A stretch of 64,000 nucleotides of DNA. Origin: GCA-003244245 sp963712995. Its GTDB lineage: Bacteria > Actinomycetota > Actinomycetes > Mycobacteriales > Pseudonocardiaceae. This document shows, piece after piece, positions 17,997 through 26,154 of this stretch. Location of the stretch: positions 62,001 to 126,000 of the forward strand of contig CAVQKH010000025.1 of NCBI GenBank assembly GCA_963712995.1, written 5' to 3'. Made by a program: the position numbers and the translations under genes. Every line of letters starts with the position of its first letter. Position 1 is the first letter of the stretch. The notes beneath the pieces were generated by a model, which had not been told where the DNA came from, made no database searches, and worked only from the letters and a program-made list of their open reading frames with translations.

Positions 17997-18404
17997 ATGC
18001 CACCCAGAGCACGAACAGGTACCGGCGTCAAGAAGGTCCGGCGCAAGGAGAAGAAGAACGTCGCGCATGGCCACGCGCACATCAAGTCGACGTTCAACAA
18101 CACGATCGTCTCGATCACCGACCCCACCGGTGCGGTGATCGCGTGGGCTTCTGCGGGTCACGTCGGATTCAAGGGCTCCCGCAAGTCCACTCCGTTCGCG
18201 GCGCAGATGGCTGCCGAGAACGCCGCGCGCAAAGCCGCCGAGCACGGCATGAAGAAGGTTGATGTCTTCGTGAAGGGCCCAGGCTCGGGCCGGGAGACGG
18301 CGATCCGATCGCTCCAGGCCGCCGGTCTCGAGGTCGGCACCATCCAGGACGTGACCCCGCAGCCGCACAACGGCTGCCGCCCGCCCAAGCGGCGCCGGGT
18401 CTGA
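17997..18404 (+). CDS. rpsK: 30S ribosomal protein S11
   Basis: 135 residues from ATG 17997, 48 bp after rpsM. It has HIKSTFNNTIVSITDPTG, GFKGSRKSTPFAAQMAAE and the C-terminal DVTPQPHNGCRPPKRRRV typical of S11, which lies on the platform of the 30S subunit near the mRNA exit. The length and sequence are normal. Confidence 0.97.
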   Translation: MPPRARTGTGVKKVRRKEKKNVAHGHAHIKSTFNNTIVSITDPTGAVIAWASAGHVGFKGSRKSTPFAAQMAAENAARKAAEHGMKKVDVFVKGPGSGRETAIRSLQAAGLEVGTIQDVTPQPHNGCRPPKRRRV

Positions 18405-18432
18405 ACGACGCGCGGAGAGGAGAGGTTAAGCA

Positions 18433-19038
18433 ATGGCTCGGTACACCGGACCTGTCACCCGCAAGTCCCGCCGGCTCAAGACCGACCTGGTCGGCGGCGA
18501 CCAGGCTTTCGAGCGCCGGCCGTATCCGCCCGGCCAGCACGGCCGCGCGCGGATCAAGGAGAGCGAGTACCTGCTGCAGATGCAGGAGAAGCAGAAGGCT
18601 CGCTTCACCTACGGCGTCATGGAAAAGCAGTTCCACCGCTACTACGAGGAGGCCAACCGCCGCCCCGGCAAGACCGGTGACACGCTGCTGCAGATCCTGG
18701 AGTCACGGCTGGACAACGTGATCTACCGGGCAGGGCTGGCCCGTACCCGGCGTCAGTCGCGCCAGTTGGTGACCCACGGTCATTTCCTGGTCAACGGCGT
18801 CAAGGTGGACGTTCCCAGCTTGCGGGTGTCCAAGTTCGACATCATCGATGTCAAACCCAAATCGTTGCCTACGCTGCCGTTCATGGTGGCCAAGGAGACG
18901 GTGGGGGACCGCCCGGTGCCCGGCTGGCTGCAAGTCGTCCCTGCCACCCTGCGCGTGCTGGTGCACCGCCTACCCGAACGCGCCCAGATCGACGTTCCCC
19001 TCCAGGAACAACTCATCGTCGAGCTCTACTCCAGATAA
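18433..19038 (+). CDS. rpsD: 30S ribosomal protein S4
   Basis: 201 residues from ATG 18433, with GGAGAGG upstream. MARYTGPVTRKSRRLKTDLV and PPGQHGRARIKESEYLLQM give the N-terminal region; the S4 RNA-binding fold follows (SRLDNVIYRAGLARTRRQSR, then GHFLVNGVKVDVPS). The N-terminus has no zinc Cys cluster, as in the cysteine-free form. S4 nucleates 16S rRNA assembly and in many bacteria represses this operon by binding its mRNA. An inverted-repeat pair follows the stop. Confidence 0.97.
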   Translation: MARYTGPVTRKSRRLKTDLVGGDQAFERRPYPPGQHGRARIKESEYLLQMQEKQKARFTYGVMEKQFHRYYEEANRRPGKTGDTLLQILESRLDNVIYRAGLARTRRQSRQLVTHGHFLVNGVKVDVPSLRVSKFDIIDVKPKSLPTLPFMVAKETVGDRPVPGWLQVVPATLRVLVHRLPERAQIDVPLQEQLIVELYSR

Positions 19039-19043
19039 CCCCG

Positions 19044-19115
19044 CCTACCCCGACATGGAGACATGTCGGGGTAGGTAACCCCCGCTGCGACCCCCGATAT
19101 GTCTCCATACTGGGG
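19044..19115 (+). repeat. CCCCGACATGGAGACAT repeat pair between rpsD and rpoA
   Basis: The first copy (19044-19075) is a hairpin with 13-bp arms (19044-19056 and 19063-19075) around GGAGAC. The second (19092-19115) is the same core in opposite orientation with a few changes, so the two can also pair with each other. The core is shared with 5655-5730. It lies in the 134-bp rpsD-rpoA gap, where an intrinsic or partial terminator could set the rpoA level. Confidence 0.75.
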
Positions 19116-19172
19116 GAGTGGAGGCCGAATGGACGTCAAATGGTGGGCGTCCTACTAGGAGGTTTGTTCGTT

Positions 19173-20246
19173 ATGTTGATCACTCAGAGACCTAACCTCA
19201 GCGAGGAGCCGGTTGACTTCACCCGTTCCCGGTTCGTCATCGAGCCGCTGGAGCCGGGATTCGGCTACACCCTGGGAAACTCGCTGCGCAGGACCTTGCT
19301 CTCATCCATACCAGGGGCGGCGGTGACCAGCATCCGCATCGATGGGGTGCTGCACGAGTTCACCACCGTTCCGGGTGTCAAGGAGGACGTCACCGACATC
19401 ATCCTCAACCTCAAGGAGCTCGTGGTCGGCTCCGAGGAGGACGAGCCGGTGACGATGTACCTGCGCAAGCAGGGCCCGGGTGACGTCACCGCCGGTGATA
19501 TCGTGCCGCCGGCCGGCGTCACGGTCTACAACCCCGATCTGCACATCGCCACGCTGAACGGGAAGGGCAAGCTGGAGATCGAGCTGGTCGTGGAGCGGGG
19601 CCGTGGCTATGTGCCGGCGGTGCAGAACAAGACCTCCGGCGCCGAGATCGGCCGGATCCCGGTGGACTCCATCTACTCGCCGGTGCTGAAGGTGACCTAC
19701 AAGGTCGAGGCCACCCGGGTCGAGCAGCGCACCGACTTCGACAAGCTGATCTTGGACGTGGAGACCAAACCCTCGCTCACCCCCCGGGACGCGCTGGCCT
19801 CGGCCGGTCGCACCCTGGTGGAGCTGTTCGGCCTGGCTCGCGAGCTCAACGTGGACGCCGAGGGCATCGAGATCGGCCCCTCACCGGCCGAGGCGGACAC
19901 CATCGCCGCGTTCGCTATGCCCATCGAGGATCTGGATCTCACCGTCCGGTCCTACAACTGCCTCAAGCGCGAAGGCATCCACACCGTTGGTGAGCTGGTC
20001 AGCCGCAGCGAGGCCGACCTGTTGGACATCCGCAACTTCGGGGCCAAGTCGATCGACGAGGTCAAGCTCAAGCTGGCCGGCCTCGGTTTGCAACTCAAGG
20101 ACAGCCCGCCCGGGTTCGACCCCTCAGCGGTAGCTGCCGAGTACTCCATCGACGGGTGGGGCGACGCCAGCGAGAACGGGATCGAGGGCGGTCCCGACTA
20201 CGGCCCCGACGACGGCCACGATTACGCCGAGACCGAGCAACTGTGA
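19173..20246 (+). CDS. rpoA: DNA-directed RNA polymerase subunit alpha
   Basis: 357 residues from ATG 19173 (MLITQRPNLSEE), with AGGAGG 10 nt upstream; an ATG 33 bp earlier would give a non-homologous N-terminus. The N-terminal dimerisation domain has RFVIEPLEPGFGYTLGNSLR. The C-terminal domain has IEDLDLTVRSYNCLKREGIH and NFGAKSIDEVKLKLAGLGL, the region that binds UP elements and activators. An acidic tail of about 40 residues follows. A 46-bp palindrome comes 4 bp after the stop. Confidence 0.97.
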   Translation: MLITQRPNLSEEPVDFTRSRFVIEPLEPGFGYTLGNSLRRTLLSSIPGAAVTSIRIDGVLHEFTTVPGVKEDVTDIILNLKELVVGSEEDEPVTMYLRKQGPGDVTAGDIVPPAGVTVYNPDLHIATLNGKGKLEIELVVERGRGYVPAVQNKTSGAEIGRIPVDSIYSPVLKVTYKVEATRVEQRTDFDKLILDVETKPSLTPRDALASAGRTLVELFGLARELNVDAEGIEIGPSPAEADTIAAFAMPIEDLDLTVRSYNCLKREGIHTVGELVSRSEADLLDIRNFGAKSIDEVKLKLAGLGLQLKDSPPGFDPSAVAAEYSIDGWGDASENGIEGGPDYGPDDGHDYAETEQL

Positions 20247-20250
20247 ACTG

Positions 20251-20296
20251 CCCGTGAGTGGGGATGCGAGCAATTGCTCGCATCCCCACTCACGGG
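20251..20296. repeat. 46-bp perfect palindrome between rpoA and rplQ
   Basis: The 23 bases from 20251 are the exact reverse complement of 20274-20296, centred on AATT. It shares GTGAGTGG and GATGC cores with the inverted repeat after eccC (46277-46324). In RNA it would be a very strong hairpin with almost no loop, 20 nt before the rplQ start, and could limit read-through from rpoA. Confidence 0.8.
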
Positions 20297-20315
20297 GCGA
20301 GGAGAAGGGAACCAC

Positions 20316-20897
20316 ATGCCAACGCCGACCAAGGGCGCCCGGCTCGGGGGTTCGCCGGCCCATGAACGGCTGATGCTGGCCAACCTGGCGACATCGCTGT
20401 TCACCCACGGCCGGATCACTACCACCGAGGCCAAGGCCAAGCGGCTGCGCCCGTTCGCCGAACGATTGATCACCAAGGCTCGTCGGGGTGACCTGCACAA
20501 CCGTCGCGAGATCATGCGGGTGATCAGGGACAAGGACGTGGTGCACAAGCTGGTCGCGGAAATCGGCCCGCACTTTGCGGGCCGGCCGGGTGGCTACACC
20601 CGGATCGTCAAGACGTTGCCCCGCAAGGGCGACAACGCTCCGATGGCGATCATCGCGCTGGTCGCTGAACGCACTGCGGCGGAGGTCGAGGAGGTCCAGC
20701 GGCGGGCTTTCAAGGGCAGCCCGCTGCCGCCGCAGCCCGCGCCCAGCACTGAAGAGCCCAGCGCCGAAGAGCCCAGCGCCGAAGAGCCCAGCACCGCGGA
20801 CATTCCGGCCGAGCAGGACACTCCGGTCGAGCAGGACACCACGGCCGAGCAGGGGACCCCGCCAGCTGGTCAACGGGAGGTCGGGGGCCAGCCCTGA
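20316..20897 (+). CDS. rplQ: 50S ribosomal protein L17
   Basis: 193 residues from ATG 20316, with GAGGAGAAGGG upstream. The L17 core (about 120 residues) begins MPTPTKGARLGGSPAHERLM and has RITTTEAKAKRLRPFAERLI and YTRIVKTLPRKGDNAPMA. A C-terminal extension of about 60 residues is acidic and repetitive, including three EEPSA-type units encoded by a 15-bp tandem repeat. Such tails are common in actinobacterial L17 but vary in length. L17 lies near the peptide exit tunnel. Confidence 0.96.
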   Translation: MPTPTKGARLGGSPAHERLMLANLATSLFTHGRITTTEAKAKRLRPFAERLITKARRGDLHNRREIMRVIRDKDVVHKLVAEIGPHFAGRPGGYTRIVKTLPRKGDNAPMAIIALVAERTAAEVEEVQRRAFKGSPLPPQPAPSTEEPSAEEPSAEEPSTADIPAEQDTPVEQDTTAEQGTPPAGQREVGGQP

Positions 20898-20910
20898 CCT
20901 CGAGCACCGC

Positions 20911-20957
20911 AGCGCAGGAGCCCGCCGCCCCCGCTGGGGGCGGCGGGCTCCTGCGCT
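20911..20957 (+). terminator. 22-bp hairpin between rplQ and truA
   Basis: Arms 20911-20932 and 20936-20957 are perfect 22-nt complements with a 3-nt loop, rich in GC and without a clear U run. It begins 13 nt after the rplQ stop and its right arm covers the codons that would start truA, so it probably acts on both termination and truA translation. Confidence 0.7.
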
Positions 20958-21760
20958 ACCGCCTGGACATCAGCTACGACGGAGCCGGCTTCTCCGGATG
21001 GGCCCGCCAACCCGGGCGACGCACCGTCCAGGGGGTACTCGAAGACGCGGTGGCGACTGTGACGCGAATCCCAGCCACGCTCACCGTCGCCGGACGCACC
21101 GATGCCGGGGTGCACGCCACCGGGCAGGTCGCGCACCTCGACCTGCCGCCTGATGCGCTGGCGCCGGACCAACTCGTCCACCGGCTGGCCCGGTTGCTGC
21201 CCCCGGATCTACGGGTTGCTGCGGTGCGGCCGGTGCCGCTCACCTTCGACGCTCGATTCTCAGCGTTGCGGCGGCACTACCGGTACCGGGTCTGCGACGC
21301 ACCGCACGGGGTCGATCCCCTGCGCCGCCATGACACGCTGGCTCACCTCTGCCCGCTCGACGACGCCGCGATGAACGCGGCGAGCGCGTTGTTGCTCGGC
21401 GAGCACGACTTCGCCGCATTCTGCCGCCGCCGCGAGGGCGCGACCACGGTACGGGCACTGGAGCGCCTGGAATGGACCCGCCACGAACAGCACCTGCTCA
21501 CTGCCCACGTCGCGGCGGATGCGTTCTGCCACTCGATGGTGCGCAGCCTGGTCGGTGCCCTGCTCGCGGTGGGGGAGGGCCGGCGTCCCCCGGACTGGCC
21601 TGCCGGCTTGCTACGCCACACCACCCGGACCAGTGAAGTGGCCGTGGCGCCCGCGCACGGCCTCACCCTGGTCGGCGTGGACTATCCCGGCGACGATCAG
21701 TTGGCCACCCGCGCCGAGCGGACCCGCGCGCTGCGCCGCCAGGCTCACCCAGCCTCGTGA
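20951..21760 (+). CDS. truA: tRNA pseudouridine(38-40) synthase TruA
   Basis: TruA converts U38-U40 of the tRNA anticodon arm to pseudouridine. The conserved N-terminal strand RYRLDISYDGAGFSGWARQP and the catalytic Asp motif VAGRTDAGVHATGQVAHLD are clear, as are FDARFSALRRHYRYRV, LLGEHDFAAFCRR and FCHSMVRSLVGAL. The nearest ATG, GTG or TTG in frame is GTG 21050, which would remove about 33 conserved residues. No standard start lies further upstream in frame, so CTG 20951 is given as a tentative start; an indel near the start is the alternative. Its stop lies in a 14-bp tandem repeat. Confidence 0.85.
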   Translation: MRYRLDISYDGAGFSGWARQPGRRTVQGVLEDAVATVTRIPATLTVAGRTDAGVHATGQVAHLDLPPDALAPDQLVHRLARLLPPDLRVAAVRPVPLTFDARFSALRRHYRYRVCDAPHGVDPLRRHDTLAHLCPLDDAAMNAASALLLGEHDFAAFCRRREGATTVRALERLEWTRHEQHLLTAHVAADAFCHSMVRSLVGALLAVGEGRRPPDWPAGLLRHTTRTSEVAVAPAHGLTLVGVDYPGDDQLATRAERTRALRRQAHPAS

Positions 21761-21804
21761 ACCCAGTCCCGTGAACCCAGTCCCGTGAACCCAGTCCCGT
21801 GAAC
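21757..21804. repeat. 14-bp tandem repeat at the truA stop codon
   Basis: GTGAACCCAGTCCC is repeated exactly at 21757-21770, 21771-21784 and 21785-21798, with a partial copy to 21804. The TGA of truA (21758-21760) is in the first unit. The repeat separates the convergent truA and ESX genes. Confidence 0.85.
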
Positions 21805-21830
21805 AGCGAGGTTCGTCAGGTCCTGCCTGT

Positions 21831-22553
21831 TCAGTCGCCCCGTCGGACCGGGCCGAGGATCTTGCGTTCCGCGGGTGTGGTGACCAGGCGCAGCGGCAGC
21901 CAGAGGTTGGGGCCCAACGCCACCACACCGTCGTCGGCCAGCCCCGACAACTGCGCAACCATCGGCGGGGGCAGCTGCCAGATCCCGGCGGCCAACTGCG
22001 ACTGCTCGGTCGGAAGCCGCTGGAGCAGCACCAGATCGGCGTTGATGGCGGTGCTCTGCGCCTGCGGGTGCAGGTAGGGCAGCACGTACAGGGTGGTCTG
22101 CCATGGTGAGCGCGGCGGGAACAGCTCCTGCGGCACCGCGCCACCGTCGTGCACCACCAGCAGCGGAGCATCCTCCGAGGCCCGAGGCAGCTCGAGGGGA
22201 GCCAGCTGGCGGATCTGTACCAGCGGCGCAGGACGCCCGTCGGGTCCCTCCCCGGCGGCTCGGGTGAGCAGCTGCCAGGCAGCGGGCCGCCCGGTGGCGA
22301 CGACCACCCAGGCGCCGGTGGCCATCGCCCGCAGCGCCACCTGGTGGGCCAGGTAGAGGCCGCCGACGAGAACCAATCGGGTCGGCTGTGGGCGCAGCAC
22401 CGACACGCTCAGCGGCTCGTTGTGCAGGCCGCAACCCAGCACCATGCCCCCACGATCAGCCGAGGGACTGATCGCGTCCAGCAGGTTGGGCGTGACCAGG
22501 AACTCCGGCGCGACCGCACCCGCTGAGCCGCCGTTACCCAGCGTTCGGCTCAT
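21831..22553 (-). CDS. ESX-linked protein of unknown function, coupled to eccE
   Basis: 240 residues from ATG 22553, which overlaps the eccE stop by 4 bp (ATGA), so the two are translationally coupled. It shows alternating hydrophobic strands such as TRLVLVGGLYLAHQVALRAM and GAWVVVATGRPAAWQ, with no signal peptide or membrane helix. The first part (LGCGLHNEPLSVSVLRPQPT) recalls the repeating beta units found in EccE-like proteins, but no family can be named with confidence. Its position as the last gene of the eccD-mycP-eccE strand suggests a cytosolic accessory role in secretion. Confidence 0.7.
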   Translation of the reverse strand: MSRTLGNGGSAGAVAPEFLVTPNLLDAISPSADRGGMVLGCGLHNEPLSVSVLRPQPTRLVLVGGLYLAHQVALRAMATGAWVVVATGRPAAWQLLTRAAGEGPDGRPAPLVQIRQLAPLELPRASEDAPLLVVHDGGAVPQELFPPRSPWQTTLYVLPYLHPQAQSTAINADLVLLQRLPTEQSQLAAGIWQLPPPMVAQLSGLADDGVVALGPNLWLPLRLVTTPAERKILGPVRRGD

Positions 22554-23869
22554 CCGGATGCACCCAGTGGCAGCGTCGCGGCCAACCCGGCGACCTGAAG
22601 CCCGCTCAGCGGGCGCAGCGTCACACCGAGCCGGTGCGAGACCGCCCGCAGCTGGCCGTCGGCCGCACCGAGCTCAGCGGGATTGCGGGCACTGAGCCGG
22701 ACCAGACCCCGCAGCCCGACCTCACCGCCGTACTGTCCGGGTGAGATCGACAGGGCCACCGTGGTGGACAGGGCGCGCACGCCGGTCAGGGCATTGAGGC
22801 TGGGCACCGCGCCACTGCCACCCCAACCGGTGATGGCGTAACCGGCATGCCCTACCCCAGCGGCGGTGACCGCCGTCCACCCCTCACTCAGTGCCACCTG
22901 CTGCCCGGTCCCGGCCACTGCGGACAGCTCTGCGGCGCAGATCCCGGCGCGCAGCAGCTGGTCGGCGTCCAGCGGCCGGGCTGACACGCCCCGGGACTCC
23001 AACGCGGCGCGCACCCGGCACAGTGCGCCGATCAGCGCCCGGTGAGCGCCCGTCACCCCGCCACCGCGTTCAGCGACCGCCGCGGGACAGCGCTGCGGGT
23101 CCAGTCGTACTCCGATCCAGGTCGTGCGGCGGGCTGCCGCTGGCAGCGGACCCAATACCTCCAGGTAGGAGCGCAGCGCCGGGGACGACGAGGGCAGCGC
23201 GGTGCTGCCCGGGTAGCAATGCCAGATCACCTGGATCGCGTCCAGCGCAACACCACGATCTTCCAGGCAGGCGCTGAGCGCGCCGAGCGGCAGGCCCGCC
23301 GAGCTGCCGACAGGAGCGATCATCGATGGAGTGGCGTCCACTTCGAGAACCGCGGTCCAGCTGCCCTGGTGCCAGGCGAAACCCACCGGCTCGCGCTGGC
23401 GGTCGGCACCGTGCGCGATGGTGAGGTCCGGGATGAGCAGGCGCAGTAGGGCGACCCGGGGATCGTCAGACGCGACGACCTGCCCAGGGTTTGATGTACC
23501 AGCGGGGCTCGACGTGCCGGCGGGCGCCGCCGGCTCCGCGGTGGTGACGTTGCGGGCGTGCGAGCGCATCACGTACCGGGTGGCGAGCTGGAGCCACCGC
23601 ACCAGCCAGCGGCCCTGCCAGCGCCCGAGCGCCAGCGGTACCGTGATCAGCAGCAGGAACAGGGCAGCCCACCACAGCACGGTGTCCACCGCGAGCAGCG
23701 CCAGGCCCAGCGCCAACCCGATTTCCAGCACCACCAGGTTGACGACGGGCAGCGGGCCAAGACGTGCACCGCTCCAGCGCCGTCGCACCGTCACCGTGGC
23801 ACGCGGGGCATGGGCCGGTTCCCGTGGCCGCGTCGACTCCCGCCGGGGTGGAGCAGGTGCTGTGGTCAT
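22550..23869 (-). CDS. eccE: type VII secretion protein EccE
   Basis: 439 residues from ATG 23869 (MTTAPAPPRREST). After a basic N-terminus come two closely spaced membrane helices, about residues 35-80 (VVNLVVLEIGLALGLALLA and WWAALFLLLITVPLALG), and a long cytosolic domain with VGFAWHQGSWTAVLEVDATP, a typical EccE beginning. EccE sits at the edge of the ESX membrane complex. A divergent eccB fragment starts about 100 bp away. Confidence 0.82.
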   Translation of the reverse strand: MTTAPAPPRRESTRPREPAHAPRATVTVRRRWSGARLGPLPVVNLVVLEIGLALGLALLAVDTVLWWAALFLLLITVPLALGRWQGRWLVRWLQLATRYVMRSHARNVTTAEPAAPAGTSSPAGTSNPGQVVASDDPRVALLRLLIPDLTIAHGADRQREPVGFAWHQGSWTAVLEVDATPSMIAPVGSSAGLPLGALSACLEDRGVALDAIQVIWHCYPGSTALPSSSPALRSYLEVLGPLPAAARRTTWIGVRLDPQRCPAAVAERGGGVTGAHRALIGALCRVRAALESRGVSARPLDADQLLRAGICAAELSAVAGTGQQVALSEGWTAVTAAGVGHAGYAITGWGGSGAVPSLNALTGVRALSTTVALSISPGQYGGEVGLRGLVRLSARNPAELGAADGQLRAVSHRLGVTLRPLSGLQVAGLAATLPLGASG

Positions 23870-23965
23870 CTCTGCGCCTCTGCGAAGGACGGACGTGGCG
23901 GCCCGCCGGTGGCGATTCGCTATCGTGCCGCACGGTACATCCCAGGCAAGAGGGGCAGGCACCCG

Positions 23966-24274
23966 ATGTCCACGGATCCGACGACCACCTCGCAGGTACA
24001 GGCCTACCGCTTCGTGCTGCGCCGGATGGAATCGGCTCTGGTGCGCAAGGACGCGGTGATGCTGCACGAGCCGATGCGCCACCACCTGCGGGCCACTGCG
24101 GCCGGTCTGATCGTTGCCCTCCTGGGATTGGTCGCGTTCTTCGTCATCGGCAAGATCCATCCACCCAGCGAGGCCAGTGCCGACACGATCGTCATCGGCG
24201 ACCAGTCGCTGATCTACAGCCCATCCGCTTCCCGCGGGCTCAGCGGGGTGAACCTGGTTGACTGGCCCCGCTGA
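23966..24274 (+). pseudogene. eccB: truncated EccB (N-terminal 102 residues)
   Basis: The frame begins at ATG 23966 and matches the EccB N-terminus: QVQAYRFVLRRMESALVRKD, then MLHEPMRHHLRA and one membrane helix (AAGLIVALLGLVAFFVIG). A full EccB is about 480 residues with a large extracytoplasmic domain. Here the match fades after about residue 88 (DTIVIGDQSLIY), and the gene stops at TGA 24272-24274 inside an inverted repeat. No remainder of eccB was seen in the window. It may be a dead remnant or a retained small membrane protein. Confidence 0.7.
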
Positions 24275-24283
24275 GCCTGCGGG
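24231..24283. terminator. 18-bp inverted repeat overlapping the eccB fragment stop
   Basis: Arms 24231-24248 and 24266-24283 pair with one mismatch and a 17-nt loop. The left arm is in the last codons of the eccB fragment and the right arm covers its stop. It lies between convergent genes and could terminate both. Confidence 0.65.
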
Positions 24284-24300
24284 ATATGGTCGTATCGGGT

Positions 24301-25968
24301 CTATTCCTGGTTGAGCAGGGCGGGAAGGATGCTGAGCTTGTCGGCCTGCTGACGGGTATGGCTGGCGAAGACAGCGCACGCGTGGGATAGATGTGCTGTC
24401 ACCACATCGGCGAGGCCGGTGTTCTCGACCAGGGTCCTGGCCTGCTCGTCAGGAGCGGGGAATTGTGCCGCGACCCCATAAACCGCGGCACCTAGCAGGG
24501 TGTCGATGAGCATCTCGCTGTGCGCGCTACTGACGAGATCAGGTTCCTCTGAGGGCGCTGCGGGTGGGTCGGCAGTCGGTTCCCAGGGATCGAGTTCCCG
24601 CCGCATTCCCTCCCAGAGCTGCGGGAATTGGGGACGCAGCACGTGCGAAATGAGCCATCCGTGGACGATGCACTGCAAACCGGCGCGAGCGAGCACGTCA
24701 CGTGCTTCACGGCCGATCCTCAGCAACTCACCCATGTCCAGGGTGGTCATCTCGGACAGGTAGCTGGGCCGGAGGTCCATGGCGAGGACGTGGTGGCAGC
24801 GTATCCACCACAGCACGCACTCCCACATGCGTTTCTGGACAGCCTCGGGGGCAAGCCACACCACGATGTTGCGGTAGTACGTCTTGATGTCCTCGTAGGC
24901 GGCGTGGCCGGCCGGTGTCGCGTTGAATCCGATGCCTTTGATGGGGTCGGGATTTTGCAGCTCGCCGATCAGGTTGACGTCGAAGAAATGGTGCCAGGTG
25001 GCATCGACGGTCACCCGCCCGACGCCGGCCCGGTGACCGTCGTAGGCGCCGATGGCACCGTACCGGTGGGGGTTGAGAACGCCCTTGACGTCGCTGGCGG
25101 TACGCCCGCCCGTGATCGTTGACCAGGCGATGACCTCGGGCGCTGCCCCGGTGGGGTACTCGGTCGTGGTGTAGCCGTCGAACGTGAACGATGCGCTGAG
25201 ATCGGTGGGCTCGTAACACTCGCCCTCGTGCGGATGATCGGGCAGGACCCGGATGACGCCCCGCGGACCACAGAGCAGTGGGTGGGGATAGGAGCGATGG
25301 AAATAGGGATTCCACGGCCCGGACGAGTAGAGCCGTGGGGTGATGCGCTGCGGAATGTCGTCGGACTGGTCATTGAATTGGACACCGGGATCGTTGCCGG
25401 TGCTGAGCGTGTCGTTTCGGTCGGGGCCATCGACCTTCGGGGCGACCGGTTCGCCGTTCGGTCCGGGATGGGGCCAGTACCACTTGCGCATGCTCCTGAC
25501 CCGGGGAACCCTGCCGCACATCGCCACCCCGAGATCCTCATGGTCGCCAGCGGCGAAAACACCGCCACCACCATCCATGAACTGCGCGATCGCCCGCAGT
25601 TCGGTGTCACTGATCTCGGTGTGAAAGGCCTCGGTGCTGGCGCGCTCGACGCCGAACATCCAGATCTGATCGTATTCGGACAGGTCGGTATCGAACCGGA
25701 AGCCGGACACATCCGCGTCCGGGTCGATGCGGCGGTGCGCCGTGGTTACCTTGAAGCGCACCCAGGGGCCGGGCGACACCGCGAGTATCCCCCGCAGCGC
25801 CCTCATCCCGAAGTCGTTGACACCGAAGCTGGCAAATCCATCGGTGACGATAAGGATTTTCACCTCGCACGGCGGCAGCAGGACCGGGCTGGCTGACCAC
25901 GGGTCCGCCTGGTATGCCTGCTGCCGCTCCATGATCTCCTGGACAGCGGCGGCGCGTGGATCTGACAT
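24301..25968 (-). CDS. large protein of unknown function with a ThuA/GATase-like N-terminal region
   Basis: 555 residues from ATG 25968, with GGGGGAA a few nt upstream. An N-terminal alpha/beta region starts VKILIVTDGFASFGVNDFG and has LSEYDQIWMFGVERAS, then GGGGVFAAGDHEDLGVAMCG, which resembles a ThuA or class I amidotransferase-like fold. A middle part has TGGRTASDVKGVLNPHRYGA and TWHHFFDVNLIGEL; the C-terminal 150 residues are helical (WWIRCHHVLAMDLRPSYL). There is no signal peptide or membrane helix. No family name is offered. It sits between the eccB fragment and mycP, where a full eccB would be expected. Confidence 0.7.
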   Translation of the reverse strand: MSDPRAAAVQEIMERQQAYQADPWSASPVLLPPCEVKILIVTDGFASFGVNDFGMRALRGILAVSPGPWVRFKVTTAHRRIDPDADVSGFRFDTDLSEYDQIWMFGVERASTEAFHTEISDTELRAIAQFMDGGGGVFAAGDHEDLGVAMCGRVPRVRSMRKWYWPHPGPNGEPVAPKVDGPDRNDTLSTGNDPGVQFNDQSDDIPQRITPRLYSSGPWNPYFHRSYPHPLLCGPRGVIRVLPDHPHEGECYEPTDLSASFTFDGYTTTEYPTGAAPEVIAWSTITGGRTASDVKGVLNPHRYGAIGAYDGHRAGVGRVTVDATWHHFFDVNLIGELQNPDPIKGIGFNATPAGHAAYEDIKTYYRNIVVWLAPEAVQKRMWECVLWWIRCHHVLAMDLRPSYLSEMTTLDMGELLRIGREARDVLARAGLQCIVHGWLISHVLRPQFPQLWEGMRRELDPWEPTADPPAAPSEEPDLVSSAHSEMLIDTLLGAAVYGVAAQFPAPDEQARTLVENTGLADVVTAHLSHACAVFASHTRQQADKLSILPALLNQE

Positions 25969-26154
25969 GTGTTCCCCCGTCATGACTCGGTAGTAGCCGC
26001 ACATTGATGGCGACAGCTGAGAGAGAGATCGCCGACGAACTCAGATACCTTCTCCGCGGTCGATTTTCTCGGGGCCTGAGATCAGGCCCCGTCAGCAGGC
26101 TTACTCAGGGGTGGCGCCGCCGGTGCCGTTCGACGGTCTGGACCACGACGAGGG

